A stretch of 64,000 bases of DNA from Gammaproteobacteria bacterium (GCA_029244985.1 JAQWQD010000017.1:124001-188000), one strand, 5' to 3'. Positions 8,907 to 18,020 are shown, numbered from the stretch's first letter. The notes: generated by a model from the sequence alone, not told the origin. Translations and numbers: made by a program.

Positions 8907-11063
8907 ATTAACTCTCAAAGTTTCTTAAAATGGCTTTGTCTAATCTCAGGTTTGATATTGGCTGAAGTCGTGCAAGGCCAAACTGAGTCAGAGACAACTA
9001 GCTCAGATTCAACCATTACCTATCCTGCAAGTTACTTTATTCAGTTTGCTCCGGTGTCGGTAAGTGACATGCTGGACCGAATTCCCGGTATCGGCTTGGT
9101 ATTGGATGGTGCTACCGCGGACTTGGATCGACGTTTTGGTGGAGGTGATCGGGGTCTCGGCGGAAGTTCGCAAATTCTTATAGATGGGAAGCGATTGGCG
9201 GGAAAGACAAATGAGGCTCGAATACAGCTCAGTCGGTTAGCTGCGGAGGAAGTGGATTATATTGAAATTGTTCGTGGAACATCGAGTGAATTAGATGTTC
9301 AGAACTCCGGCCAACTAATAAATATTGTGTTGCTGCGAGCTATTTCGCGCAACAGCTACTCTGCTGAGCTCGGCCTGCGACATTTTCAAGACGGTACCAT
9401 CGAACCAGAGGGAACTTTTTCTGTAACTGGCCAACGAGGAAGATTCAACTATCTGATGAGTGCGGATATTGCGCCTGGCTATCGAGTAGAAGAGTCCCAA
9501 GAACTGAGCCTGCATCCAGATCTTAGATTCAATGAGGTTATTAACTTGGAAAGGCAAATTGAGCAAACAAATTATAGCCTTAATTCAAGCCTCAGTTGGA
9601 ATTTTGGTGAAAGCGATCGCTTAGCCTTGAATTTGCTTTATAGTCAGAATGACCCGCCAAGTAAACTATTCAGAGAAATTACTGATTTTAATGGGGTTAG
9701 TCCTGCAACTTCCTATGAACATGAAAGGACTCCTGCTAATTCTGAAAACTGGGAGATTGGGGGTGATTATGAACGTAACTTTGACAGTGGGGCCAAGTAC
9801 AAATTACTTTTTATTGCTAATGATAAAAGTGAGGGCGCCGCTAGAGAGCGTTTTGATTTTCTAAGTCTTGGTGACACTGAAAATAAGAATTTATTTCTAG
9901 ATACTAGCAGTAGTTATAAGGAAAAAATTGTTCGTACGTCTTATACCTGGAATATAGCGGCAAGCCAGGGTTTGGAGTTGGGTATAGAAGGAGCGCAAAC
10001 GACACAAGATTCTGCGCTTCGGCTTGGTTTGCCCTTAGGAGGGGTCCCCTCTGAAGAGTTTGGTGGCTTAACTCCGGTAAATTTGCCTAATGCTATTTCG
10101 ACGGTAGAAGAAATACGTTACGAAGGGTTCGCTGTACATAATTGGCGAATTAATCCTCGCATGTCTCTGGAGAGTTCTTTGGTCGCAGAATATTCTGAAA
10201 TTGAGCAAAAAGGAGATGTAAATAATAAGAGAGATTTCGATTTTCTAAAACCGAAAGTGGATTTTATTTATGATATCAGCAATGCATTTCAATTTCGTTT
10301 TTCTCTAGAAAAATTCGTGTCGCAATTAAGTTTCGGAGATTTCTCAAGGAATACAAACCAGCAAGATGAGGATAAGGACACTATCGCTGGTAATCCAGAG
10401 CTAGAACAAAGACAGAGTTGGCGTTACACAGCAAATTTTGATTACAGATTACCAAACGATGGAGGGGTCTTGAACTCCCGTTTATTTTATTATGACTTTG
10501 ATGGTGATATTGGTCGTATTGACGTCTCGAAATCGCTCACGGAGCTGGAATCAACCAATGGTAATGTGGGTGATGGGAAGGTGCTAGGCCTCAATCTAGA
10601 TGCCAGTATTCGTTTAGGGGTATTAGGGCTTCCGCAGGCCCTATTAACAGGTGGAGTACTTTTTCAAAAAGCAGAAATTAGTGATCCTCTAATTGCTAAG
10701 AAGCGCAGGGTTGTGCCGTATGATAGGGGCAATATTAGAATAGGCTTTAGACACGATGTGTCTCGCTGGAATCTCAATTACGGCTTTAACTATCGTGATG
10801 GAATCGACGGTAACCGTCCATTCTGGGATATAGATAATGTGTTGTTCATCGGCTCGCCTAGTAATCTTATGGTGTTCGTGGAGAAAGCTGGTTGGCGTGG
10901 CCTTACATTTCGATTTGAAGCAATTAATGCATTAGACCATGTTCGGAAACAAGAGCGCCGCCGATTTAATGGATATCTACGGGATGAAATATTAAGTGAG
11001 ATCGAGAGATTTTACGTAACAGATGGAGTCAGGTATACCTTTAAAGTAAGAGGAACTTTTTAG
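8907..11063 (+). CDS. TonB-dependent receptor (probable ATT start)
   Basis: This is an outer-membrane TonB-dependent receptor with an N-terminal plug (about residues 35-140, with ILIDGKRLAGK, EIVRGTSSELD and INIVLLR) and a 22-strand barrel ending in an aromatic-poor TFKVRGTF. The only conventional start, TTG 8952, would remove most of the signal peptide. The frame is open from 8880, and reading from ATT 8907 gives INSQSFLKWLCLISG..VQGQ, a clean signal sequence, with GGGGA (8896-8900) six bases upstream. I therefore place the start at ATT 8907, giving 718 residues. Ligand unknown; no TonB box could be picked with confidence. It is followed after 6 bp by the reductase gene. Confidence 0.8.
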   Translation: MNSQSFLKWLCLISGLILAEVVQGQTESETTSSDSTITYPASYFIQFAPVSVSDMLDRIPGIGLVLDGATADLDRRFGGGDRGLGGSSQILIDGKRLAGKTNEARIQLSRLAAEEVDYIEIVRGTSSELDVQNSGQLINIVLLRAISRNSYSAELGLRHFQDGTIEPEGTFSVTGQRGRFNYLMSADIAPGYRVEESQELSLHPDLRFNEVINLERQIEQTNYSLNSSLSWNFGESDRLALNLLYSQNDPPSKLFREITDFNGVSPATSYEHERTPANSENWEIGGDYERNFDSGAKYKLLFIANDKSEGAARERFDFLSLGDTENKNLFLDTSSSYKEKIVRTSYTWNIAASQGLELGIEGAQTTQDSALRLGLPLGGVPSEEFGGLTPVNLPNAISTVEEIRYEGFAVHNWRINPRMSLESSLVAEYSEIEQKGDVNNKRDFDFLKPKVDFIYDISNAFQFRFSLEKFVSQLSFGDFSRNTNQQDEDKDTIAGNPELEQRQSWRYTANFDYRLPNDGGVLNSRLFYYDFDGDIGRIDVSKSLTELESTNGNVGDGKVLGLNLDASIRLGVLGLPQALLTGGVLFQKAEISDPLIAKKRRVVPYDRGNIRIGFRHDVSRWNLNYGFNYRDGIDGNRPFWDIDNVLFIGSPSNLMVFVEKAGWRGLTFRFEAINALDHVRKQERRRFNGYLRDEILSEIERFYVTDGVRYTFKVRGTF

Positions 11064-11069
11064 CCTATT

Positions 11070-12338
11070 ATGACAAACAAAAAATTCGATCTGGTTATAT
11101 TTGGAGCTACTAGCTTTGCTGGGAAAATAGTATGCGAGTACTTGATTGGTGAGCATCTCGAACCAAATCTTAGTTGGGCTATGGCGGCGCGATCGGAGTC
11201 AAAATTGAAAGCTTTTCGATTAGGATTGGGAGAAAAAGCTAGCGACATTCCCCTGATTATTGCTGACTCATTTGATGAGCCCGCGCTTATAGAATTATGC
11301 AGACAAACTCATGTTGTTATATCTACGGTTGGTCCTTTTGCGCTTTATGGCGACATGCTAGTCAAAACCTGTGCCGAAAACGGAACTGATTATTGTGATT
11401 TAACCGGAGAGGCACAATGGGTGCGTAGAATGTTTTTAGCCTATGGCGATGTTGCGAAGGCTTCGGGTGCGCGGCTAGTGAATTGCTGTGGATTTGACTC
11501 AATTCCATCAGACCTAGGTGTCAAATTCTTGCAGCAACAAGCACAGCTTAATTTCCATAATTACTGCGATAAAGTGCGGATGCGAGTCAAGGCGGTGAAA
11601 GGGGGTGCATCGGGCGGCACTATCGCGAGTGCGATTAATATTTTTAAAGAAGCGGCGATAAATTCGGATCTTCGCGCAGAGCTGCGAGATTTTTATTCGC
11701 TTTGTCCAGAGAACCATAGAAATAAGGCGGCGCAGAAAGATGTACATTTGGAATATGACGCCGATTTTAAGTCATGGGTTGGCCCATTTATAATGGCAGG
11801 AGTCAATACGCGAGTGGTTCTGCGTAGCAATGCGCTAAATGAGACCCCCTATGCTGAACAGTTCTATTACGACGAGGGAACTTTAACCGGTGATGGAGCG
11901 GGGGGGGAGAAGAAAGCCAAACGTAGCGCTAGATTCTCAAGGATGGGCCCGATGCTTTTAGCAATTCCACCAATTCGGGCAATTATTACGCGATTTTTTC
12001 TGCCTAAGCCTGGTGAAGGACCGTCGGCAGAAGAACAAGAGGCAGGCTTTTGGGATTTACGCTTCATGGGTACATCTATTGAAGGTGATAAAATTTGGGT
12101 AAAGGTCACAGGTGATCGGGATCCAGGATATGGTTCTAGTGCAAAAATGCTGGCACAAGCAGGTATTAGTCTTCGAAGGGATGTAGATAAGGGTGACTGC
12201 GAAGGTGGCTTCTGGACGCCAGCTGCAATTTTTGGCGATAGATTTATTGAAAGATTACAAGCTTATGCTGGTTTCACTTTTGAACTGGAATCAATCGAGC
12301 CAGCATCGCTTGCTCATATAGAAAGCTCAATAGAATAA
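11070..12338 (+). CDS. Saccharopine dehydrogenase-like / trans-acting enoyl reductase-type oxidoreductase
   Basis: The 422-residue cytosolic protein opens with a Rossmann fold (LVIFGATSFAGKIVCEYL), then the family blocks VISTVGPFALYGD, GTDYCDLTGE and NCCGFDSIPSDLG. This is the architecture of saccharopine-dehydrogenase-like reductases, including the mycobacterial trans-acting enoyl reductase of lipid synthesis. True saccharopine dehydrogenase activity is unlikely because lysine genes are absent around it. A lipid-modifying NAD(P)-dependent reduction is the better guess. It starts 6 bp after the TonB-dependent receptor, so the two are probably co-transcribed, which may link it to an imported lipid-like substrate. 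Confidence 0.75.
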   Translation: MTNKKFDLVIFGATSFAGKIVCEYLIGEHLEPNLSWAMAARSESKLKAFRLGLGEKASDIPLIIADSFDEPALIELCRQTHVVISTVGPFALYGDMLVKTCAENGTDYCDLTGEAQWVRRMFLAYGDVAKASGARLVNCCGFDSIPSDLGVKFLQQQAQLNFHNYCDKVRMRVKAVKGGASGGTIASAINIFKEAAINSDLRAELRDFYSLCPENHRNKAAQKDVHLEYDADFKSWVGPFIMAGVNTRVVLRSNALNETPYAEQFYYDEGTLTGDGAGGEKKAKRSARFSRMGPMLLAIPPIRAIITRFFLPKPGEGPSAEEQEAGFWDLRFMGTSIEGDKIWVKVTGDRDPGYGSSAKMLAQAGISLRRDVDKGDCEGGFWTPAAIFGDRFIERLQAYAGFTFELESIEPASLAHIESSIE

Positions 12339-12350
12339 GACTATTTTTTA

Positions 12351-13724
12351 TCAAAAAGTAAAGGTGGCGCTAGTATAAAAATATTTAGGTTCTTTATTGC
12401 TTAGATTTTTAGAATCTAAATAAACGCCCCCAGTTTCTATGCGGAAGTTACCAGGTATTACATCCCATCTTAGTCTGAGTTGGAGGTGCTGCCCCAGATA
12501 ACGTCCGCTTCGTCCGCTTCTGTCTCTTAGTCCCGTTCTACCCCAACTGTCTTGCGCATCGGCCAGCCACCAGTGCCGATAAGACGCCATTAAACTTACA
12601 TCGGGTGAGAAATCTGCGAATAACCTGATACCTGGCGTTAGAATATTACTGCGGTTAAACGGATCATAGAGCCCAACAACGGCAAATTCGAATGTTGTAG
12701 GCCCAAACAATGAATCAAATCTCTCGTTATCCTGATCGAATGGATCGTTGTCCCCACTGGCATAATCAAGTTCAATTTGCAGACGTAAGTTTGACGGTAC
12801 ATCGAAGGTATAGCCAAGCATCAGATACTGAAAATAAGCACGATGATCTAAATTGGTAGTATCGGTGGCAGCGGTTGACCCCCGACGTTCTCCTGTTTGA
12901 AAAATTGTTTCGATTTCAAATTCAAACTCACCGGCACGGGGTGGTTTGCGGAGTCTGAATCCCATTGAATCAAAATTTTTGTTGCGAGTTCTTACTTTGC
13001 TAGTGTCTTTTTCTTTTATTGAATAGTAAAACGCTTCAGTGGTAAAGGCGTCAAACAAATTGGGGAACGATGTATGAAATCCATAAAATTGTTGTGCGTC
13101 GCTGGATTCATCAGATTCAATTTCGTTATCTAATAAATTGGCGAAATCCCCGGGTAAGCGACGTACGACCTGAGTAGCCATAAATCGCGTGTGAACGCCG
13201 TTGTCACCATCATGATGAACGACTAGTCCATCGAAAGCGTTAATGGTATTTCGAAATCTATTTCTCGCCATGAGCCTTCGACTTCCCCAATCTTCTGAGA
13301 ATCGACCTAACCTAGCCCAAGTGTTTTGTTGGGTGCCAAATCTATAACCGATGTTTGCTTGCAAAAAATCGGCTGCGTTAACAGTTCGTGATTTAAGAAT
13401 ACTGTCCTTGTCTGCCAATTCTTGACGAATGTCGGCAAATTCGATTTGAGAGGTAAAACCCCCTTTGCTGTATTGGGCGTTAAGCAAAGTGCGAATTGCA
13501 AGTACCTGATCATTTTTACTCGCGCCGAGTTGCACATTATCGGCAATGTTTTCAAATCGCGTCCGTTGGACTATGCCAAAACTAAAGCCATCATCTAAGT
13601 TTATTGCATCATTAATTCGCCAAGGATTTTCTGCGGCAAACGAAAAAGAGCTGAAAAATAATAAGAACGAGAGAAGCAGTAGAGCGAAAGTACTGCCAAT
13701 CTTCCTTTTGCCTAACGAACTCAT
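12351..13724 (-). CDS. Alginate_exp-family outer-membrane beta-barrel protein
   Basis: The 457-residue protein has a signal peptide (about residues 1-30, ending FSFAAE) and a beta-barrel body with many alternating aromatic strands. RTRFENI, QANIGYRFGTQQNTWARLGR and DGLVVHHDGDNG match the alginate export (AlgE-like) barrel family, and it ends in TSATFTF, a typical C-terminal aromatic barrel signal. The name reflects the family; there are no alginate genes nearby, so the transported solute is unknown. It is convergent with the reductase gene, stop to stop 12 bp apart. Confidence 0.78.
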   Translation of the reverse strand: MSSLGKRKIGSTFALLLLSFLLFFSSFSFAAENPWRINDAINLDDGFSFGIVQRTRFENIADNVQLGASKNDQVLAIRTLLNAQYSKGGFTSQIEFADIRQELADKDSILKSRTVNAADFLQANIGYRFGTQQNTWARLGRFSEDWGSRRLMARNRFRNTINAFDGLVVHHDGDNGVHTRFMATQVVRRLPGDFANLLDNEIESDESSDAQQFYGFHTSFPNLFDAFTTEAFYYSIKEKDTSKVRTRNKNFDSMGFRLRKPPRAGEFEFEIETIFQTGERRGSTAATDTTNLDHRAYFQYLMLGYTFDVPSNLRLQIELDYASGDNDPFDQDNERFDSLFGPTTFEFAVVGLYDPFNRSNILTPGIRLFADFSPDVSLMASYRHWWLADAQDSWGRTGLRDRSGRSGRYLGQHLQLRLRWDVIPGNFRIETGGVYLDSKNLSNKEPKYFYTSATFTF

Positions 13725-14185
13725 TCAATTGCCTTCTTGTTTGTGATGGAGGTACTTTGATGTTGATTTATAGCATTAAAATCCCAAATGCAGAAACTTT
13801 GCAGTGCGGTAGCAGTCATTCATAAAAGGAATGGAAAGATATCAACTCGCTTGATTATTATAATTAATATTAAAAGTTATATAAAACAATAAAATAGCGG
13901 CGTAACATAGAATTAAAAATCTTTTGGTATCGTAGAAATATTCCTAAAGTGAAAGCGAATTTGATTGGGGCTGTTAAAACTGCAATGATGAGAAAAAGTA
14001 TTTTGATCGACTGAAAAGTGTAATTATAAATTTGTTGTGCAGGGCGACTATTAATTAAATTCCTTTCCACATAGGATCTTTTTTCTCAGTTTGTCTAATT
14101 CAGCAAGAGTCTGTCATTTTCGTATTTTTCAAGTTGATCTAGTATGGTCACCAAAGATTTTTGATTTAATTCAGAGAAGCAGCAC
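13725..14185. other. Intergenic region, no gene seen
   Basis: These 461 AT-rich bases separate the divergent barrel and AraC-type genes. The short open frame at 13870-14070 (-) has no ribosome site or family signature. I could identify no convincing promoter hexamers, hairpin or operator, although the upstream regions of both genes must lie here. Confidence 0.5.
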
Positions 14186-15277
14186 GTGCCAAGTCCACTT
14201 CTGTTATTTACCGCTCAAATCGTAGCTATTTTCTCCGTTTTTCTCCTGGCCGCGGGGTACATAAAAACTGAACCCAAATCCAGCAGTGCCTGGGTTTTTG
14301 CACTAATGGCTGTATTCGTTATCCTCTATTTGCTCAATGGCATGACAGGAAATCATATTGACCCCCAATTCCAACTAGATCTTAGCCGCTGGCAGTTAAT
14401 TATAGATATTGGAACCAGTGCCGTTTCTGGTTTCTTTATGATCTATTGTTTTCTTGTTTTTCAGGAAGGCGAAAAATTTCCTATTGCGCTTAGCGTAGCA
14501 TTCGCTTTTCAGATGCTTCTCGAAATTATTTTGGAAATAATCAATTTATCCCTTGCCACTGCTGAACTTGGCGGCATCTTTAATTTGCTAAGTATCAGCA
14601 TGGATATATTGCAACTACTTTTTGTCGGCTTCGCTATCTATTGGACGATTAAAGGCTGGCGAGCAGACTTGGTCGCTGATCGGCGTATTCTTCGCTGGTT
14701 TATTATCAGTGTTCAAGGGGCGTTAATTTTTGCGGTGGTGTTTGCAGAAAATTTTTTGCTAGTGGGCCGTTACAACAGTAATCTGAATGTGCAGGCGCTA
14801 ATTGTGTTTGCCATCGCATTGCTCACTTTTGGTATGCTTCTAGTCGCACTTCGCTTTGATTTTGTTTCTCTTAGCCATGTTATTCGAAAAGTGGCAGAGT
14901 TAGCTGAGAAGCCCGAGACTGAAGGAATGGTTGCATTTGATGTTGATAGCTTCGATAACGCTTTTAATGACGGCCGGCTCTATCGTGAGGCCGGACTTAC
15001 GATATCAATGCTTGCCAAAAAGCTTAAGATGCCAGAGTACCGCCTGAGGGCGTTTATCCAAAAAGAATTAGGATTCCGGAATTTCAACGCAATGCTTCAT
15101 CAATATAGGGTTGGAGATGCTGGTAATATGCTTTCTGATGCTCAGAATCTTAATGTTCCAGTATTAACTATTGCTCTTTCTGTTGGATATCAATCAATTA
15201 CACCTTTCAATAATGCATTTCGAGAGATTAAAGGAGTAACCCCATCGGAATATCGAAAGAAAAATCAGTCGGTTTAG
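14186..15277 (+). CDS. Membrane-anchored AraC-family transcriptional regulator
   Basis: The 363-residue protein starts at GTG 14186. Residues 1-235 form about seven hydrophobic segments (AQIVAIFSVFLLAAGYI, WVFALMAVFVILYLLNG and so on) resembling the 7TM sensor arrays found on some AraC regulators. The C-terminal ~90 residues are the double helix-turn-helix: LTISMLAKKLKMPEYRLRAF, then LNVPVLTIALSVGYQSITPF and FREIKGVTPSEYRK, the classic AraC signature ending. It probably senses a membrane or periplasmic cue directly. The nearest same-strand target is the DUF6644 operon 386 bp downstream, but control of it is only inferred. Confidence 0.82.
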   Translation: MPSPLLLFTAQIVAIFSVFLLAAGYIKTEPKSSSAWVFALMAVFVILYLLNGMTGNHIDPQFQLDLSRWQLIIDIGTSAVSGFFMIYCFLVFQEGEKFPIALSVAFAFQMLLEIILEIINLSLATAELGGIFNLLSISMDILQLLFVGFAIYWTIKGWRADLVADRRILRWFIISVQGALIFAVVFAENFLLVGRYNSNLNVQALIVFAIALLTFGMLLVALRFDFVSLSHVIRKVAELAEKPETEGMVAFDVDSFDNAFNDGRLYREAGLTISMLAKKLKMPEYRLRAFIQKELGFRNFNAMLHQYRVGDAGNMLSDAQNLNVPVLTIALSVGYQSITPFNNAFREIKGVTPSEYRKKNQSV

Positions 15278-15663
15278 TTTGTGCTTCTCGAACGCCATTC
15301 AAACCCAAAAAACGTTACAAAGAACCACAGGGATTTGTAGATTTTAGACAATTCCTTAGTTATTCTTGCGCTGGTTGCTTTCTTCAGATTTTCATGAGAG
15401 TGATATTAAAACTAATCTCGTAGTGCAAAATAATTGATAGAAAGCAAAAAGGTATAGGAAAAAACATATCGGCGAAAAGCGAAAGTATACTTTGAGCGAA
15501 TTTGATATCTCGACTTATCGTTTGTTTCCAACATTAGAAAGGGCTAATTGAAAGGTTATTTTCGTAATAGTTTTCGCCAATAGGCGAGAGAATCGAAATT
15601 TCGCCGATAAGGTAGAAGTTGAAGTTTTAAAGTTAAACCCATAAAGCGGTGGAGGTTCATTTA
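15278..15663 (+). promoter_or_regulatory. Upstream region of the DUF6644 operon with palindromes
   Basis: No gene is seen. It contains a perfect 12-bp palindrome AAAGTATACTTT (15482-15493) and a short hairpin TCGCC-AATA-GGCGA (15574-15587). A strong GGAGG ribosome site (15651-15655) lies just before GTG 15664. The palindrome could be an operator; this is unproven. Confidence 0.35.
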
Positions 15664-16233
15664 GTGAGCGAACTTATTTATAACTTTGCAGTTTGGGTAG
15701 ACGATACCCCTTGGAGTGCAATGCTGCATGAGTCTTACTATATGTATAATTGGGTGGAGTCCACTCATGTGCTCACCCTGATGATCAGTTTGGGCATGCT
15801 TTTTCTGATTGACTTGAGGATGCTTGGGTGGGCATTCCCGGACGTCCCTGCCTCGAAGATTGCAGATCGTTTGAATATTCCAATGATGGTTGGATTCACG
15901 GTGATGTTCATCACAGGAATTTTATTATTCTATGCAGTTCCTGTACGTTCAGTTCAAAGTATCTGGTTCCGCATCAAGATGGTGCTATTAGTCGGGTGTG
16001 CTATTAATGCTTATTTATTCCATAAAAGAATGAATGAATCGGTTTCCAGCTGGGATAACGAGGCAAAAGCGCCTCAGCGAATTAGAAATGGTGCAATGTT
16101 ATCCCTTGGGTTCTGGACAGTTGTTGTTATCTGCGGGCGTTTTATCGCCTATGATTGGTTTGACTGTGACTACCCTCAGCCTGCTTTTATTGAATTCGTT
16201 GCTGGTTGTGTTGACGGACAAACGAGATTTTAA
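15664..16233 (+). CDS. DUF6644-like membrane protein (copy 1)
   Basis: I choose GTG 15664 because GGAGG lies 8 bases upstream; a second GTG at 15649 is in frame but overlaps that site. The 189-residue product has about four to five membrane helices. It has the hallmarks shared by four genes in this window: a helix with ESTHVLTLM, then D-x-R-M-L-G (LIDLRMLGW), a central IKM helix and a final GRFIAYD. I believe this corresponds to the uncharacterised DUF6644 family. It is followed by a paralogue after 45 bp. Function unknown; the conserved His in a helix could bind a cofactor, which is speculation. Confidence 0.7.
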   Translation: MSELIYNFAVWVDDTPWSAMLHESYYMYNWVESTHVLTLMISLGMLFLIDLRMLGWAFPDVPASKIADRLNIPMMVGFTVMFITGILLFYAVPVRSVQSIWFRIKMVLLVGCAINAYLFHKRMNESVSSWDNEAKAPQRIRNGAMLSLGFWTVVVICGRFIAYDWFDCDYPQPAFIEFVAGCVDGQTRF

Positions 16234-16278
16234 TTAGATAACGGTTTCATTTTAACTTATACAGTAGGAGTTAACCGG

Positions 16279-16863
16279 ATGCCCACTTCAATATTGGGAC
16301 CCTATTTTAGAACAATAGTAACAGTAGCGGTTATTGCGGCAGCACTGGTATTTTCTTTTACCTATGCCCGAGATGGCGTGTATGTTGAAATACAGCCATT
16401 GTTTGAATGGATGGAAACAACCTGGTTCGGTTATGTAGGTAAGACTTGGGGCGCTGCATTTGCAACTATTCAGGCTGGTCATCTGATCGGCTTAGCAGTG
16501 TTGGGGGGTTGTGTGCTCGTCAGCGATGGCAGGTTATTAGGGGTAGTGTTGACAGATGTGCCCCATAGAATTGTTGTCGATCGTGCTGATGCGGTATTTC
16601 GTTGGGCGCTTGCTACGCTACTTCTAACAGGAATTTTTATGGCCTGCGGCGTAGCAATGAAGATATATTATCTGCCGGTTTATTGGTACAAAATGCTTGG
16701 TTTAGCTTGTGGTATTTTGTTCCACTATTATGTTCGTCGGCCACTAGTAGCGCATGAGTTGGGTTCAATTAATCCAATAGTTTTAAAGATGACTGCGATA
16801 GCTTCAATCTTAGTTTGGTTTTTAGTAGCAGCGACTGGTCGCTGGATCGGATTTAGTGGGTAA
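16279..16863 (+). CDS. DUF6644-like membrane protein (copy 2)
   Basis: The 194-residue protein starts at ATG 16279 with TAGGAGT upstream. It has an N-terminal membrane anchor (residues 10-28), then QAGHLIGLAVLGG and SDGRLLGVVL. These align with ESTHVLTLM and DLRMLG of the preceding gene, and GRWIGFSG at the very C-terminus matches GRFIAYD. The two neighbours are thus divergent paralogues likely to form a heteromeric membrane complex. The 54-residue membrane peptide gene follows after 15 bp. No function is known to me. Confidence 0.68.
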   Translation: MPTSILGPYFRTIVTVAVIAAALVFSFTYARDGVYVEIQPLFEWMETTWFGYVGKTWGAAFATIQAGHLIGLAVLGGCVLVSDGRLLGVVLTDVPHRIVVDRADAVFRWALATLLLTGIFMACGVAMKIYYLPVYWYKMLGLACGILFHYYVRRPLVAHELGSINPIVLKMTAIASILVWFLVAATGRWIGFSG

Positions 16864-16878
16864 AAGCAGGAGAAAGTA

Positions 16879-17043
16879 ATGAGCGAAGAAAATCAGAGCT
16901 TAACAGATGGTCAAAATACAGGACTTAAGGATGCTCAAACCTCCGCGTTAGTAGCCGCATCTGCCATTATTATTTTTTCTGCTTTTTATTGGTTTGCGCA
17001 GATTCAGTCAGTACTAGAACTGCTCGAGCTGGCTTATGGCTAG
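16879..17043 (+). CDS. 54-residue single-helix membrane peptide
   Basis: A short gene starts at ATG 16879, with a strong AGGAG (16868-16872) at good spacing, and stops at TAG 17041-17043. The product has a polar N-terminus (MSEENQSLTDGQNTG), one membrane helix (about residues 22-40, SALVAASAIIIFSAFYWF) and an acidic leucine-rich tail. It lies 15 bp after the second DUF6644-like gene and immediately before a strong terminator, so it is the last gene of that operon. It looks like a small accessory subunit of a membrane complex. No family recognised. Confidence 0.75.
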   Translation: MSEENQSLTDGQNTGLKDAQTSALVAASAIIIFSAFYWFAQIQSVLELLELAYG

Positions 17044-17057
17044 ATAAAGTTTGTAAT

Positions 17058-17087
17058 AAAAAAGGCTGGCATACGCCAGCCTTTTTT
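17058..17087. terminator. Strong bidirectional rho-independent terminator
   Basis: A 13-bp perfect stem (AAAAAAGGCTGGC / GCCAGCCTTTTTT) with loop ATAC has T-runs in both directions. It ends both the + strand DUF6644/peptide operon (stop 17043) and the - strand NIPSNAP gene (stop 17098). Confidence 0.93.
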
Positions 17088-17097
17088 CGATAGAGCG

Positions 17098-17523
17098 CTA
17101 CTTCATTGGAGAGTAATCAGTCGCAACCATAAATTTGGCTTCTATACCGCCAAGAATTTGTCCATTTCTATTTGATTCCTCGGCAACAGTAGCCCACTCA
17201 GAATCTGCGATAAAAGCCTGCCAGGACGCATTTGCGGCATCTTGGTTGTCGTGAGCAAGAAGATAAACTAGCGTGTCTTCTCTTTCCTCTTCGCTAGTTG
17301 GTGACCAATAACCAACAACCTCCATGCCATGTTTACGGAAAATCCGAGTAGTATGGTCTCGAAACCGAGCATGGAGATTGTCTAGATTGCCAGGCGTAGC
17401 CGTATAAGTGCGAAGTTCGAAGACTTTCTCATCTTGGGCTGCAGAGCTGAAGAAAATCCCAGCTCCTAGTCCGATTGCTAAAGAAACTAAGGAAATAGTA
17501 GAGGTTTTTATCAGTTTATTCAC
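17098..17523 (-). CDS. Exported NIPSNAP-family protein
   Basis: I start it at GTG 17523, six bases after CGGAG, which yields a compact signal sequence (MNKLIKTSTISLVSLAIG..SSAAQ). An ATG ten codons upstream (17553) lacks a ribosome site. The 141-residue product carries one NIPSNAP ferredoxin-like domain: VFELRTYTATPGNLDNLHARF, then TRIFRKHGMEVVGYW, TLVYLLAHDN and W-x-x-F-x-x-DSEW. NIPSNAP domains form dimeric alpha-beta barrels with unclear biochemical roles. It is convergent with the DUF6644 operon. Function unknown. Confidence 0.78.
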   Translation of the reverse strand: MNKLIKTSTISLVSLAIGLGAGIFFSSAAQDEKVFELRTYTATPGNLDNLHARFRDHTTRIFRKHGMEVVGYWSPTSEEEREDTLVYLLAHDNQDAANASWQAFIADSEWATVAEESNRNGQILGGIEAKFMVATDYSPMK

Positions 17524-17789
17524 ATTATTCTCCGAGTAAATAGATTTGTTCATATTGGAGGCCGAGTATAATCAAGGTATCAGGAAATTACACCGCTATT
17601 AGGGAATCATCGAGGCTTTAAGCAATGAATTGAGCTAACTACGTGAATTAAAAGCGATAGATCTTTATTTTAAGCGTTCTTGATCTAAACTATTTTGGGA
17701 ATCCTTCGATAGAATTTGTGTGGTTAGCGTCTACTATTTGCTTTTAGTATGATGCCCACTCTTCATGTTCTGGGACGATAAGTCGAACT

Positions 17790-18020
17790 ATGGAAAATTT
17801 AGTAAGCCAGGGGTTCGAGCTAGCTATTTTTGGTATGGGCACAGTGTTTGTATTCCTCACTATGTTAATACTTGCTACGCATTGCATGTCTTTGTTGGTG
17901 CAGAAATTTGAGCGCGAGGCACCAAAGCAGCCTGTTCGAGCAATGACACAAATCGACAACCACCATATTTTTACCATAATTTCTGCTGCAATCGCCCAGC
18001 ACAAAAATAAGCATAGTTAA
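17790..18020 (+). CDS. oadG: Oxaloacetate decarboxylase gamma subunit
   Basis: The 76-residue protein has one membrane helix near the N-terminus (FELAIFGMGTVFVFLTMLIL) and a short polar tail with HH (HIFTIISAAIAQH). This is the form of OadG, the anchor and zinc-binding subunit that holds the biotin-carrying alpha subunit to the beta pump. It is the first gene of oadGAB and lies 51 bp before oadA. Identification rests on size, helix position and context. Confidence 0.82.
   Translation: MENLVSQGFELAIFGMGTVFVFLTMLILATHCMSLLVQKFEREAPKQPVRAMTQIDNHHIFTIISAAIAQHKNKHS

Noticed and set aside
13870-14070. 66-residue open frame on - in an intergenic gap
   Set aside because: No ribosome site, low-complexity AT-rich sequence, no family.
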